Positions 25,860 through 32,286 of a DNA stretch of 64,000 nt are shown one piece after another; the first letter of the stretch is position 1; every line of letters begins with the position of its first letter. The position numbers were made by a program, and so were the translations under genes. The notes beneath the pieces are model-generated. The model saw nothing but the letters and a program-made list of their open reading frames with translations, was not told where the DNA came from and did not search any database. Source of the stretch: a virus. The DNA lies in the IMG/VR virus record IMGVR_UViG_3300033978_000724, positions 33,032 to 97,031 of that record; one strand, given 5' to 3'.

Positions 25860-27329
25860 ATGCAGAAATCTTCACGATCAACAAAAGAACTATTAACGCC
25901 ATTAACTACCGCATCAGCTACCAGGTTTTTAAAGAATAAAATAAAATCATCTGATACTAAAGAGAAATTATCATGGGTAGATTTTGCTAAGAAATGCCAG
26001 ATACGGTCGGGGCGTGAGTTAATACCATTCACCCCGTATGATTGGCAGGAGCAGTTTTTAGAACAAATAGAAAAACATTCTGGTATCGTTTTATGCAAAT
26101 CAAGGCAATTAGGAGCCACAGAATTTATTGGCAACTGGTTATTATGGCAGGCATCAAACGATCCTGGTTTCGTTGCAGTGGTATTCTCCAAAACTCAATC
26201 AGACTCTAGTGACATCGCCAAGCGAGTAAGAGATATGATTGTCACCTATCCTGACTTAGCATTTGAAACTAACAACCAAAAAGATTTAAAATTATTGAAT
26301 GGTGGCAGGATTATCTTTAAAGCATCAACACCTAACGCCGCCCGTGGTATTCCTTCGGTGGCAGTAGTAGTATTTGATGAATGTGCTTTTGTGGAAGGGG
26401 TAGAAACGATATACGCATCAGCACAGCCCGCTACTTCTATGTTAGGTGATAAAGCTAAGACAATATTAATGAGTACCCCAAATGGTCAACAAGGTTTCTA
26501 TTGGGAGATGTTACGAGAGGGGAACGAATCAGAAGAAATATTAAATATTTGCCGAGGCATCAGGACAGGAGAATTACCACCTGTCCTGTATTGGTCTGAC
26601 AATCATTGGTGCAAGTTTTTTGTACACTGGAAATCTCACCCGGTTTATGCCTCTGATGAGAATTACTTACAGAAAGTGAAGGACAGGCAGAAATTAACCG
26701 ACGCTCAATTACAGAGAGAATATGACCTAAACTTTGAGGAAGCAGTAAACGCACTCTATCCACAGGAATTAGTATTAAGAGGTGCTAGAGGCGTATTCCA
26801 GAACGCTATGCAAGGTAGAAAATACATAGCCGGCATTGATCCGGCATTTGGTGGTTCTGATTATTTCTGCTTGACTATTTGGGATGTTAGTTTTAATCCA
26901 TACCAATTAGTCAGGATGTACCGAGAGAATAATAAGAGTAAGGATTATAACTTAGTGAACACGGTACAGATATTAAGTCAATATCGCCCGTCTGTTGTGG
27001 GGGTGGAAAGTAATTCAGGCGGGCGGTTAATACTTGAGGATTTAATAAACAAGATGCCATGGTGCAAGATTGAGGCTGTGAACACCACTGAATCATCTAA
27101 GATTGTCGCCACGGATAGATTATTATTACTATTGGAGCGTGATCAGGTGATCTACCCGGATTGTGAGTTAAAATCTGAACTACTCAACTTTAGGGAATCA
27201 ATCAATGGTACCAGGAGAAAAAGAGAGGCAATAGCTGGTCATGATGATACTGTCATGAGTTCTGCTATTGCCTTTAGTGTGTTCTCTATTCCTTTCTTTG
27301 ATGCTGGAATAGGAACGGTTAGATACTAA
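25860..27329 (+). CDS. Terminase large subunit
   Basis: 489 residues; the ATP-driven motor and nuclease that packages DNA. ATPase part: adenine-binding YDWQEQFLEQIE, Walker A-like CKSRQLGATEF, Walker B VVVFDECAF (DE pair) and the coupling motif ILMSTPNG. Nuclease part: IAGIDPAFGGSDYF (first Asp), VVGVESNSGG (Glu) and AIAGHDDTVMSSAIAF (last Asp pair) of the RNase H-like fold. The start ATG lies 36 bases from the divergent RuvC-like gene. All motifs are intact. Confidence 0.95.
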   Translation: MQKSSRSTKELLTPLTTASATRFLKNKIKSSDTKEKLSWVDFAKKCQIRSGRELIPFTPYDWQEQFLEQIEKHSGIVLCKSRQLGATEFIGNWLLWQASNDPGFVAVVFSKTQSDSSDIAKRVRDMIVTYPDLAFETNNQKDLKLLNGGRIIFKASTPNAARGIPSVAVVVFDECAFVEGVETIYASAQPATSMLGDKAKTILMSTPNGQQGFYWEMLREGNESEEILNICRGIRTGELPPVLYWSDNHWCKFFVHWKSHPVYASDENYLQKVKDRQKLTDAQLQREYDLNFEEAVNALYPQELVLRGARGVFQNAMQGRKYIAGIDPAFGGSDYFCLTIWDVSFNPYQLVRMYRENNKSKDYNLVNTVQILSQYRPSVVGVESNSGGRLILEDLINKMPWCKIEAVNTTESSKIVATDRLLLLLERDQVIYPDCELKSELLNFRESINGTRRKREAIAGHDDTVMSSAIAFSVFSIPFFDAGIGTVRY

Positions 27330-27342
27330 ACGAATCTCTCAG

Positions 27343-27380
27343 GATAGGCTCTCTTTGCTTGCTCCAAAGAGAAAAGTTTT
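27343..27380. terminator. Terminator hairpin between convergent genes
   Basis: TCTCTTTG pairs with CAAAGAGA and AGGATA with TATCCT around it, just after the large terminase stop and before the convergent gene at 27384. Confidence 0.5.
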
Positions 27381-27383
27381 ATC

Positions 27384-27605
27384 CTATTTGGTTAAATTGA
27401 CTCCGTTTAAACCGTTCACTACCATGTTGCTTAGTTCTTTTAGCACAATACAACTAAGCTCCGCCTCTGACGAAGAGGCTATTATTTTTTTTGTCATTTC
27501 CTCGTCTTGTAAAAACTGTGAAACCATTTCCTTCTTTTCTTCAAAGGTAAGGCAATGCTCCTCACATATATTTTCGTAAGCTATTTTTAATTGCTGTCTA
27601 TCCAT
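27384..27605 (-). CDS. Small hypothetical acidic protein
   Basis: 73 residues, mostly helical (MDRQQLKIAYENICEEHCLT, FEEKKEMVSQFLQDEEM). The ATG has AAAGAGGGA upstream on the minus strand, which favours it over the antisense frame at 27355-27579. It is the last gene of a small minus-strand operon. Function unknown. Confidence 0.6.
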   Translation of the reverse strand: MDRQQLKIAYENICEEHCLTFEEKKEMVSQFLQDEEMTKKIIASSSEAELSCIVLKELSNMVVNGLNGVNLTK

Positions 27606-27622
27606 TTTTCCCTCTTTGTTGG

Positions 27623-27790
27623 TTATTTGGTTAACTCTTTTAGCTCCTGATGGAGCCTCTGGTTTTTCTGCCTAAGACTGGTCACGGTCTTAAACAGGGC
27701 TTCGTTTTCTTTCAGGAGTCGCCTGACTGACTCTTCTAGCTCATCTCGTGTCATTTCTGACAACGGAATAGGCGCACCTGGTTTATTCAT
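27623..27790 (-). CDS. 55-residue coiled-coil microprotein
   Basis: A short frame from the ATG at 27790, which overlaps the end of the gene at 27783-28004 by 8 bases. The product reads MNKPGAPIPLSEMTRDELEE then SVRRLLKENEALFKTVTSLR and ends QKNQRLHQELKELTK. The heptad leucines and charge pattern predict a leucine-zipper-like coiled coil. Coupled start and coherent composition support it as a gene despite its size. Confidence 0.6.
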   Translation of the reverse strand: MNKPGAPIPLSEMTRDELEESVRRLLKENEALFKTVTSLRQKNQRLHQELKELTK

Positions 27791-28004
27791 GTGGTTCTAC
27801 CACTGAAATATACTTCTCTCCTTTTACATAGCGAAACTTTAAAAACCCGTCTCTAATTGCTTCGTCTAAATCCTGGCGAATAGTACAATCTACTGACCTG
27901 GTTCCTAGTTGGGATACAATATTCACCCATGCCATCTCTTTATGGACCGACTTACTTATTAATTGTTTTATTTTCTCTAGCATTGTTTGTTGATTTTCTA
28001 TCAT
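27783..28004 (-). CDS. Small possible winged-helix protein
   Basis: 73 residues from an ATG preceded by AAAAGGAGAAA. Helical N-terminal half (QTMLEKIKQLISKSVHKEMA), a central helix pair (RQDLDEAIRDG) and a terminal beta hairpin (FLKFRYVKGEKYISVVEP) resemble a small winged-helix domain. It could be a regulator, but the family is not recognised. Confidence 0.55.
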   Translation of the reverse strand: MIENQQTMLEKIKQLISKSVHKEMAWVNIVSQLGTRSVDCTIRQDLDEAIRDGFLKFRYVKGEKYISVVEPHE

Positions 28005-28052
28005 CGTTTTTCTCCTTTTATTTTTAGTTTATCGTCGTTTCGGACGGGACTA

Positions 28053-28556
28053 TTAAAATACTACTTCGGGGTCTAATAACACCTGTTGGGATAAGTCTCT
28101 GTGATGATAGATGAAGTATTGCACGTCTCTAGGTAATAAGTTGTTTTCTATTGCGTTGGTTGTCCAACCGATATTTTTCCTGAGGATGTCAATCACCCAA
28201 GATAATTGACCGGCTGTCCCCCATATCCCTAACTTTCTACAAACATCTGCTTTCTGTCTAGCAGTGCCGGCCATGAATATTTGATGGGCTAAGTTAGCCG
28301 CCCGGACTCTCTCCGGGGTAACTACGGGATTTTCAGTCTCTAGTTTCTCTATTTCTTTATTAATAGCGTTCAACAAATAACCAAACACATCAGCATAATA
28401 CTTGGCGGTTGTGGCTACCTGAGTGTTTTCTGGATTGGCTTTAGCTACGGGTTCGTTATATCTAGTCATTTCTAACAATAAACTAACAATTCTAGTTTTG
28501 TTGTTATATTTTTTTGCTACTTTTAGCTGGGCCAATAATACTTTTAAGTTTTTCAT
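28053..28556 (-). CDS. Hypothetical helical protein behind leader L2
   Basis: 167 residues from the ATG at 28556, which lies 5 bases after the conserved L2 leader. Mostly helical, with LKVLLAQLKVAKKYNNKTRI and RAANLAHQIFMAGTARQKADV. The last residues, LLDPEVVF, resemble the ending YLDPAVEF of the unrelated protein at 30219-30545, which has the same leader. The promoter upstream has the GATAACCGTG box. Function unknown. Confidence 0.65.
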   Translation of the reverse strand: MKNLKVLLAQLKVAKKYNNKTRIVSLLLEMTRYNEPVAKANPENTQVATTAKYYADVFGYLLNAINKEIEKLETENPVVTPERVRAANLAHQIFMAGTARQKADVCRKLGIWGTAGQLSWVIDILRKNIGWTTNAIENNLLPRDVQYFIYHHRDLSQQVLLDPEVVF

Positions 28557-28561
28557 TTTAT

Positions 28562-28587
28562 TTTCCTCTCCCTTAAGCCGGAGTCGC
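28562..28587 (-). promoter_or_regulatory. Leader L2, copy 1: hairpin holding the ribosome-binding site
   Basis: A 26-base block identical to 30552-30577. Read on the minus strand, ACTCC GGCTTAA GGGAGAGG can fold CTCC with GGAG, which covers the Shine-Dalgarno GGAGAGGA. Identity over 26 bases in two separate leaders implies shared control of translation. Confidence 0.65.
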
Positions 28588-28616
28588 TTTTCATTTGTTT
28601 CTATATTTTTATAATA

Positions 28617-28637
28617 CACGGTTATCTGTATTTTAAC
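28617..28637 (-). promoter_or_regulatory. Promoter box GTTAAAAT-N-AG-ATAACCGTG next to a -10
   Basis: On the minus strand GTTAAAATACAGATAACCGT is followed closely by a TATTAT -10. Related boxes stand at 28698-28718 (+), 48509-48529 (-) and 57188-57208 (-), each ending in TAACCGTG. Confidence 0.6.
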
Positions 28638-28697
28638 CAGATAGACCTATATAAATTATTTATACCCTTCAATGAAAATCCACTATTTCACTTATCA

Positions 28698-28718
28698 TTT
28701 AAAACATAGATAACCGTG
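28698..28718 (+). promoter_or_regulatory. Promoter box ending TAACCGTG (+ strand copy)
   Basis: TTTAAAACATAGATAACCGT stands about 36 bases upstream of the start at 28755, with an AT-rich stretch (ATATATATAAA) between. With the copy at 28617-28637 it makes an 11-bp inverted repeat (CACGGTTATCT/AGATAACCGTG) between divergent genes. Confidence 0.55.
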
Positions 28719-28754
28719 CTAACCTGAGAATCATATATATAAAGGATAAAAACA

Positions 28755-28985
28755 ATGGTAACTAGAAACCCCAAAGGCAGTCCCGCCACTTTGACCTCAT
28801 TCAAAGTAGAAGGACCATTAATCATCCCAGGCGACAGATTGTCTAAAAAGATGACTGCGATCCGACTCCAGCAAAAGGTAGAAGACGCTTTAAACAAAAT
28901 CCCACCCAAAGAACGGCCCGCTTTTCTCAGAAAATGTATCACCGAAGCATTAGTCACAAGTGGACTTCTTGATCTGCCTGACTAA
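28755..28985 (+). CDS. Small ribbon-helix-helix-like protein
   Basis: 76 residues. After a Pro/Gly-rich start (VTRNPKGSPATL) comes a strand-helix-helix unit, KMTAIRLQQKVEDALNKIPP and ERPAFLRKCITEALVTSGLL, with the A-F-L-R-x-x-I-x-E-A-L spacing of ribbon-helix-helix repressors. The start has AAAGGATAAAA upstream. It lies between two TAACCGTG boxes and could bind them; this is an inference. Confidence 0.6.
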   Translation: MVTRNPKGSPATLTSFKVEGPLIIPGDRLSKKMTAIRLQQKVEDALNKIPPKERPAFLRKCITEALVTSGLLDLPD

Positions 28986-29027
28986 GAATAATTACTTAAT
29001 CACCTGGACTAATTTAAAAATAATCAT

Positions 29028-29050
29028 GGGCCGTTATGGTCCTTTTTTGT
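29028..29050 (+). terminator. Rho-independent terminator
   Basis: GGGCC pairs with GGTCC (one G-U) around GTTAT, then TTTTTT. It follows the gene at 28755. Confidence 0.65.
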
Positions 29051-29372
29051 TTGCCAACCCCAAAATACCTGAGATAAATTAGTCAAAAGTCAATTTTCAT
29101 TCGCCTCTGTGGTGGTCTGGTGTGATTCATGCCAGGTATAGATTACACGCATGACAAAAAGTGTATTTTGCTAAAACAACTTAAAATGTAACGAAATGTA
29201 ACGCTAACGGAAAAGGTTGATCGTAGCCGTCGGTATTTGTTGCGAACGCATATCATTCACGCAGGTAGCGAATCGCTAAAAGTCTATCCTAGTATTGATT
29301 ACAGAGATGACAGAATTTGCTTTATAATATAATAAGAACATCTGCAATGAATAAATAATCATTCCTTGGTAA
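29051..29372. other. Gap of ~320 bases holding repeat copy 2
   Basis: No gene seen. Nearly the whole gap is the full-length non-coding repeat R on the minus strand; the remainder is the AT-rich leader of the dUTPase gene. Confidence 0.6.
29089..29330 (-). repeat. Non-coding repeat R, copy 2 (full, 242 nt)
   Basis: Read on the minus strand it aligns end to end with 18539-18781: TATAAAGCA, TTCTGTCATC, CTTTTAGCGAT, TGCGTGAATGA, AATACCGACGGCTA, AAATACACTTTTTGTCA and GGCGAATGAAA occur in the same order. The only shared open frame (SQ-x-IPTA...) stops early here, which argues against coding. The variable part near the 5' end can form a hairpin in each copy with different bases (here GTAATC with GAT...TAC). 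Confidence 0.75.
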
Positions 29373-29806
29373 ATGTATATCAATCTAAAAATACAAAAAG
29401 TCCACCCGCTGGCGAAGTGTCCAAAATATGCCCATGAGTTTGATGCTGGCATGGACTTGTTTTCTGTGGAAGAAAAAATATTAGGGCCGGGCGAGAGTGG
29501 ATTGATCGGGACCGGGTTAAAAATTGCTTTACCAAAATACACCGAAGCACAAATTAGACCTCGGAGCGGGTTGGCTTTAAATCATCAGATAACGGTGTTA
29601 AACAGCCCTGGGACGATTGATTCTGGTTATCGTGGGGAAATAGGCGTTATTCTGATTAATCACGGTTTAAGCCCGTTTAAAGTTGAGGTAGGGATGAAAA
29701 TAGCACAGATGGTATTGGCTTCTGTGCTAAGAGGTCGAATATTGGTTGTGAGCGAGTTGGATGATACTAGCCGGGGGAGGGTGGTTTTGGGTCTAGTGGG
29801 ATTTAG
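29373..29806 (+). CDS. dut: dUTPase, last motif reached only by a -1 frameshift
   Basis: The enzyme hydrolyses dUTP to dUMP, feeding ThyX and keeping uracil out of DNA. Motif I is FDAGMDLFSVEE, motif II IRPRSGLALNH, motif III PGTIDSGYRGEIGV and motif IV GMKIAQMVLA. In the initial frame the end reads TSRGRVVLGLVGFSEKK, which lacks motif V, and runs on to 29840 through a terminator hairpin. In the -1 frame the same DNA encodes EGGFGSSGI then TAG at 29804-29806, so the joined product ends TSRGEGGFGSSGI, a perfect motif V at the normal distance. The shift must occur at the G5 run 29773-29777. The cause may be programmed slippage, a one-base deletion or a sequencing error. Confidence 0.9.
29772..29778 (+). 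other. Frameshift site CGGGGGA in the dUTPase gene
   Basis: Zero-frame codons are CGG GGG AGG. Slipping one base back on the GGG codon keeps full pairing and leads to GAG GGT GGT TTT GGG, the conserved end of dUTPase. One extra G in the run would restore the frame without slippage. Confidence 0.7.
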
Positions 29807-29807
29807 C

Positions 29808-29836
29808 GAAAAGAAAACCGCCAGGTTAAGGCGGCG
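29808..29836 (-). terminator. Rho-independent terminator (minus strand)
   Basis: On the minus strand CCGCC pairs with GGCGG around TTAACCT, followed by TTTTCTTTT. It ends the transcript of 29843-30154. It begins just past the frameshifted dUTPase stop. Confidence 0.75.
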
Positions 29837-29842
29837 ATGATG

Positions 29843-30154
29843 TCAATCATGGTACATGGGGTCAAATAAGTATTTTTCTACTTCAAAAAGTATTGCATCC
29901 CTATTCTGATTAAATTCTTCGTTAGGTATTTTTCGCCATCTTTCGGCGGAGCAATTAAAGTCAGGTGGTTCCCCATCACCCACTGCATTACTTCCCCAAT
30001 AGCAGACAATATTAATTTGAGTATTCTTAGGGAATTGATTTATCTCTAATTCATAAAACGCATCAGGATTGCACTCGTTTTCTCCTGTTAGTTTTATTAC
30101 TTCAGAGGTAAACGGAATCTTTTTGCCGTCTGGCGTTGTGTAATGTTTAATCAT
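29843..30154 (-). CDS. Hypothetical protein
   Basis: 103 residues from the ATG at 30154, chosen because the common leader CAAAGGACAAAAA is just upstream. The N-terminus YTTPDGKKIPFTSEVIKLTG is followed by an acidic central part and two Trp/Cys-containing segments (IVCYWGSNAVGDGEPP, NCSAERWRKIP). No family recognised. It lies just before a strong terminator. Confidence 0.6.
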   Translation of the reverse strand: MIKHYTTPDGKKIPFTSEVIKLTGENECNPDAFYELEINQFPKNTQINIVCYWGSNAVGDGEPPDFNCSAERWRKIPNEEFNQNRDAILFEVEKYLFDPMYHD

Positions 30155-30218
30155 TGTTTTTGTCCTTTGTTTATGTGTGTATTTTAAGCCTTTTATACTC
30201 ATGCTTGGGAGTTGAGAT

Positions 30219-30545
30219 TTAAAATTCTACAGCGGGGTCAAGATAAACCCCATTAAAAAACTTATCTTGATTGAAAGGCGTTTCATTTGGGATGTCTCTA
30301 ACCTGTCTAGGCTCTTTTGTATCCTTAGCACCTAAACTAGATGCCATCGAATATTTGCCGTCGGGGTAAACCATCTCATATTCATCTCTGTAACTAGGCT
30401 CAATTCTTCTTGTGATTAATTCATTTGTCGCCAAACATTTAATGGTGACGGTTTTGGCGGTCCGTTTAATAACGGAATAAGCGAATACATGATCACTTAC
30501 TATAGATAAAGAATAATAAACAGTACCAACTTCAAACTTAATCAT
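30219..30545 (-). CDS. Hypothetical protein behind leader L2
   Basis: 108 residues, with a beta-rich N-terminal half (MIKFEVGTVYYSLSIVSDHV, RTAKTVTIKCLATNELITRR) that looks like a small barrel domain and a flexible C-terminal half ending GVYLDPAVEF. It shares leader L2 and a similar C-terminal tail with 28053-28556. It is transcribed from the promoter at 30599-30627. Function unknown. Confidence 0.65.
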   Translation of the reverse strand: MIKFEVGTVYYSLSIVSDHVFAYSVIKRTAKTVTIKCLATNELITRRIEPSYRDEYEMVYPDGKYSMASSLGAKDTKEPRQVRDIPNETPFNQDKFFNGVYLDPAVEF

Positions 30546-30551
30546 TTTATC

Positions 30552-30577
30552 TTTCCTCTCCCTTAAGCCGGAGTCGC
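30552..30577 (-). promoter_or_regulatory. Leader L2, copy 2
   Basis: Identical over 26 bases to 28562-28587, placed 7 bases before the start at 30545. It can pair CTCC with GGAG and so cover the Shine-Dalgarno sequence. Confidence 0.65.
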
Positions 30578-30598
30578 TAAACTTGTTTCAATAAAACC

Positions 30599-30627
30599 AA
30601 TATAAATCAATACTTTTGAATTGTCAA
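30599..30627 (-). promoter_or_regulatory. Sigma70-type promoter with palindromic operator
   Basis: On the minus strand TTGACA (30622-30627), a 17-base spacer and TATATT (30599-30604). CTTTTGAA and TTCAAAAG flank the -35 with 13 bases between them. About 20 bases are identical to the promoter at 22054-22082. Confidence 0.8.
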
Positions 30628-30763
30628 TACTTATTCAAAAGATTTTTACAAACCCACGAAAACAATAGATCATAGCCGGCTGGACCAGATACCGGCCCGG
30701 CTTGTAGCGTGTTACTATTAGTCCAACTCATGATATAATATTAAAAACAAAGGACGATATATT

Positions 30764-31072
30764 ATGAGAAAACCTAAGCAACATTCCCATAGTACAAAAT
30801 ATAGAGATTATATCCAGTCAGATAGATGGCGGGCGTTAAGAGTAAAAACATTCAGCATGACCAATAATCGGTGCGTAGGATGCGGGGATAAATGCACCGA
30901 GTGTCATCATTTAAGTTATGACAACCTAGGAAAGGAAAGGATCGGCATAGACATTGTGCCTCTTTGTTCCAAGTGTCATAAGAAATGTCACTACAAGAAA
31001 TATTGGGATAACAAGAAAAACCGGGCGATAATGTCAGACCAGCTAACAAAGAAATTTAGATTGATGTCATGA
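30764..31072 (+). CDS. HNH endonuclease
   Basis: 102 residues. The N-terminus YRDYIQSDRWRALRVKTF is the usual lead-in helix of small HNH proteins. Zinc pairs are CVGCGDKC and CSKCH, with the core ECHHLSYDNLGKE containing the first His and Asn-type residues and the final CHKKCHYKK. An extended -10 (TGATATAAT, 30731-30739) and a Shine-Dalgarno leader AAAGGAC precede it. Free-standing HNH proteins in phages act in homing or help terminase; which applies is unclear. Confidence 0.88.
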   Translation: MRKPKQHSHSTKYRDYIQSDRWRALRVKTFSMTNNRCVGCGDKCTECHHLSYDNLGKERIGIDIVPLCSKCHKKCHYKKYWDNKKNRAIMSDQLTKKFRLMS

Positions 31073-31675
31073 CCCCCGAACTCTTGATCCAAAATACTGC
31101 ACAGAACATTTACAATTCGCCCGGCATGAACAGGCAACGGTCGGCAAAGGTAGTTCACCAATCCGCTTTAACCCCGCCGAAGCATAACTCAAGCATTCCC
31201 CACAATTCCGATCCGTTGCCCCTAATTTCCTCATCATGTACACCAAGTCAGATTCTTTAGCGTTGGCTTGTTTCATCGTTTCACCGGCCAACCTTGACCT
31301 CTCAGTATAAAGTTTAGTCCTAGCTTTTAATTGTGCCGGCGATACCGTGCCATTTTTAATCTCTACCGCCATCTGATGTAAATATTTATATTCAGACTTT
31401 AAATCACGCCCAATACTTAACCAGTCTTCAGGGGTAGCGATATTCTTACCACCCCTAGAGATCAACGCCCGCTTTACATGGAGTGTTTTTAATTCCTTGG
31501 CAAATTCCTTTTCCCACTTCTGGAGTGAAATACGGTTAGCGATCAAATCGTCGTTGAGAATATCAATGCGATGATTAGTGGAGGAAGTAATAGTTTTCTC
31601 ACTTTTCTCGATAGTTGCTGGTGGTATAAATTTTCCATTATTCTTATATTTCCCGTATAGTTTGCTGAATTGCAT
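31067..31675 (-). CDS. Minor head protein, Mu gpF / SPP1 gp7-like C-terminus
   Basis: 202 residues. The first ~150 are helical and charged (LISRGGKNIATPEDWLSIGR). The C-terminus GATDRNCGECLSYASAGLKR followed by IGELPLPTVACSCRANCKCSV is the Cys-rich metal-binding motif (CGxC...G...LP...C-R-x-N-C-x-C) at the end of phage head morphogenesis proteins. Such proteins sit near the portal and are ejected or help scaffold placement. The gene is separated from the portal gene by 11 kb. It overlaps the small gene at 31644-31820 by 32 bases. Confidence 0.75.
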   Translation of the reverse strand: MQFSKLYGKYKNNGKFIPPATIEKSEKTITSSTNHRIDILNDDLIANRISLQKWEKEFAKELKTLHVKRALISRGGKNIATPEDWLSIGRDLKSEYKYLHQMAVEIKNGTVSPAQLKARTKLYTERSRLAGETMKQANAKESDLVYMMRKLGATDRNCGECLSYASAGLKRIGELPLPTVACSCRANCKCSVQYFGSRVRGS

Positions 31676-31820
31676 TAGTGATTCCTTTTAGTTCCTTTGG
31701 TAATTCTTTTTCTAATTCTTTAGCGATGTTATTTACTTCACTTTGGGAGATAGTAGCCATTGCTAATAAGTCTGATTCGTCTAGTAAGTCATCTGTGATA
31801 ATAATAAGTTTTTCTGCCAT
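31644..31820 (-). CDS. 58-residue acidic protein upstream of the minor head gene
   Basis: Starts at the ATG at 31820: MAEKLIIITDDLLDESDLLA then MATISQSEVNNIAKELEKEL and a helical end. The stop lies inside the minor head gene, so translation is coupled. The opposite-strand frame 31678-31917 has no ribosome-binding site and a composition typical of an antisense shadow. Function unknown. Confidence 0.6.
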   Translation of the reverse strand: MAEKLIIITDDLLDESDLLAMATISQSEVNNIAKELEKELPKELKGITNAIQQTIREI

Positions 31821-31857
31821 GTTTTTTATAATAAATAATATTTATTTTACCACAAAT

Positions 31858-31892
31858 AAAAACACCTATCACTCGCCGATAGGTGTTTGTTC
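31858..31892 (-). terminator. Rho-independent terminator (minus strand)
   Basis: AACACCTATC pairs with GATAGGTGTT; on the minus strand TTTTTATTT follows. It lies after the gene at 31931-32140. Confidence 0.75.
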
Positions 31893-31930
31893 AAAGGTAA
31901 AAACAACAAGAAATTAACCTTAGAATTATA

Positions 31931-32140
31931 TCACATTTCTAGTTTTTCTTGATTTAGATACCACTTAAAAGCATCTTGTGCAATCCGGTTAGGTGTTTCA
32001 TGCCGGTTCTTTGATGCTATTTTTAACCGTTTATAAACGTCATCTCTGATCGTGATCCGGCGGCGGATCGAGTCTTTTTCTTCTGGTTCGGGTGATTCGA
32101 TTGGTTCGGCTGTGAGATATTCTGTGGGTTCTTCTGTCAT
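31931..32140 (-). CDS. Ribbon-helix-helix DNA-binding protein
   Basis: 69 residues. An acidic, Pro/Glu-rich arm (EEPTEYLTAEPIESPEPEEK) leads to RRRITIRDDVYKRLKIASKN and RHETPNRIAQDAFKWYLNQE, a clear strand-helix-helix of CopG/Arc type. The gene is monocistronic, between two terminators. It is a candidate repressor for one of the palindromic operators in the window. Confidence 0.7.
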   Translation of the reverse strand: MTEEPTEYLTAEPIESPEPEEKDSIRRRITIRDDVYKRLKIASKNRHETPNRIAQDAFKWYLNQEKLEM

Positions 32141-32247
32141 ATTTTTTAATGATAAAGCCTGGAGTGACCCAGGTGTCTAACTGTTAGGAATGTACCTATT
32201 TTAACATGATGTGTTATTATTCTTTGAGATATAGATGCTACGAGGCG

Positions 32248-32285
32248 ACAAAACCAACCTAGTTTCCATGGTTGGTTTCTTTTTG
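32248..32285. terminator. Bidirectional terminator
   Basis: AAACCAACC pairs with GGTTGGTTT, with TTTTG after it on the plus strand and A/T on the other side. It lies just past the stop of the BRO-type gene at 32287. Confidence 0.65.
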
Positions 32286-32286
32286 T

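Noticed and set aside
28688-28957. 89-codon minus-strand frame
   Set aside because: Antisense to the RHH-like gene at 28755, which has a ribosome-binding site, promoter box and terminator.
29807-29840. Last codons of the initial-frame dUTPase
   Set aside because: They run through a terminator hairpin and give a basic tail with no dUTPase motif; the -1 frame ends at 29806 with the proper motif.
30674-30702. GC-rich hairpin AGCCGG/CCGGCT upstream of the HNH gene as a fifth L1 leader
   Set aside because: It lacks the P1 stem and the Shine-Dalgarno hairpin and lies upstream of the likely transcription start.
31678-31917. 79-codon plus-strand frame
   Set aside because: It is antisense to a coherent, translationally coupled small gene (31644-31820, minus), is Ser/Phe/Ile-rich as antisense frames are, and has no ribosome-binding site.
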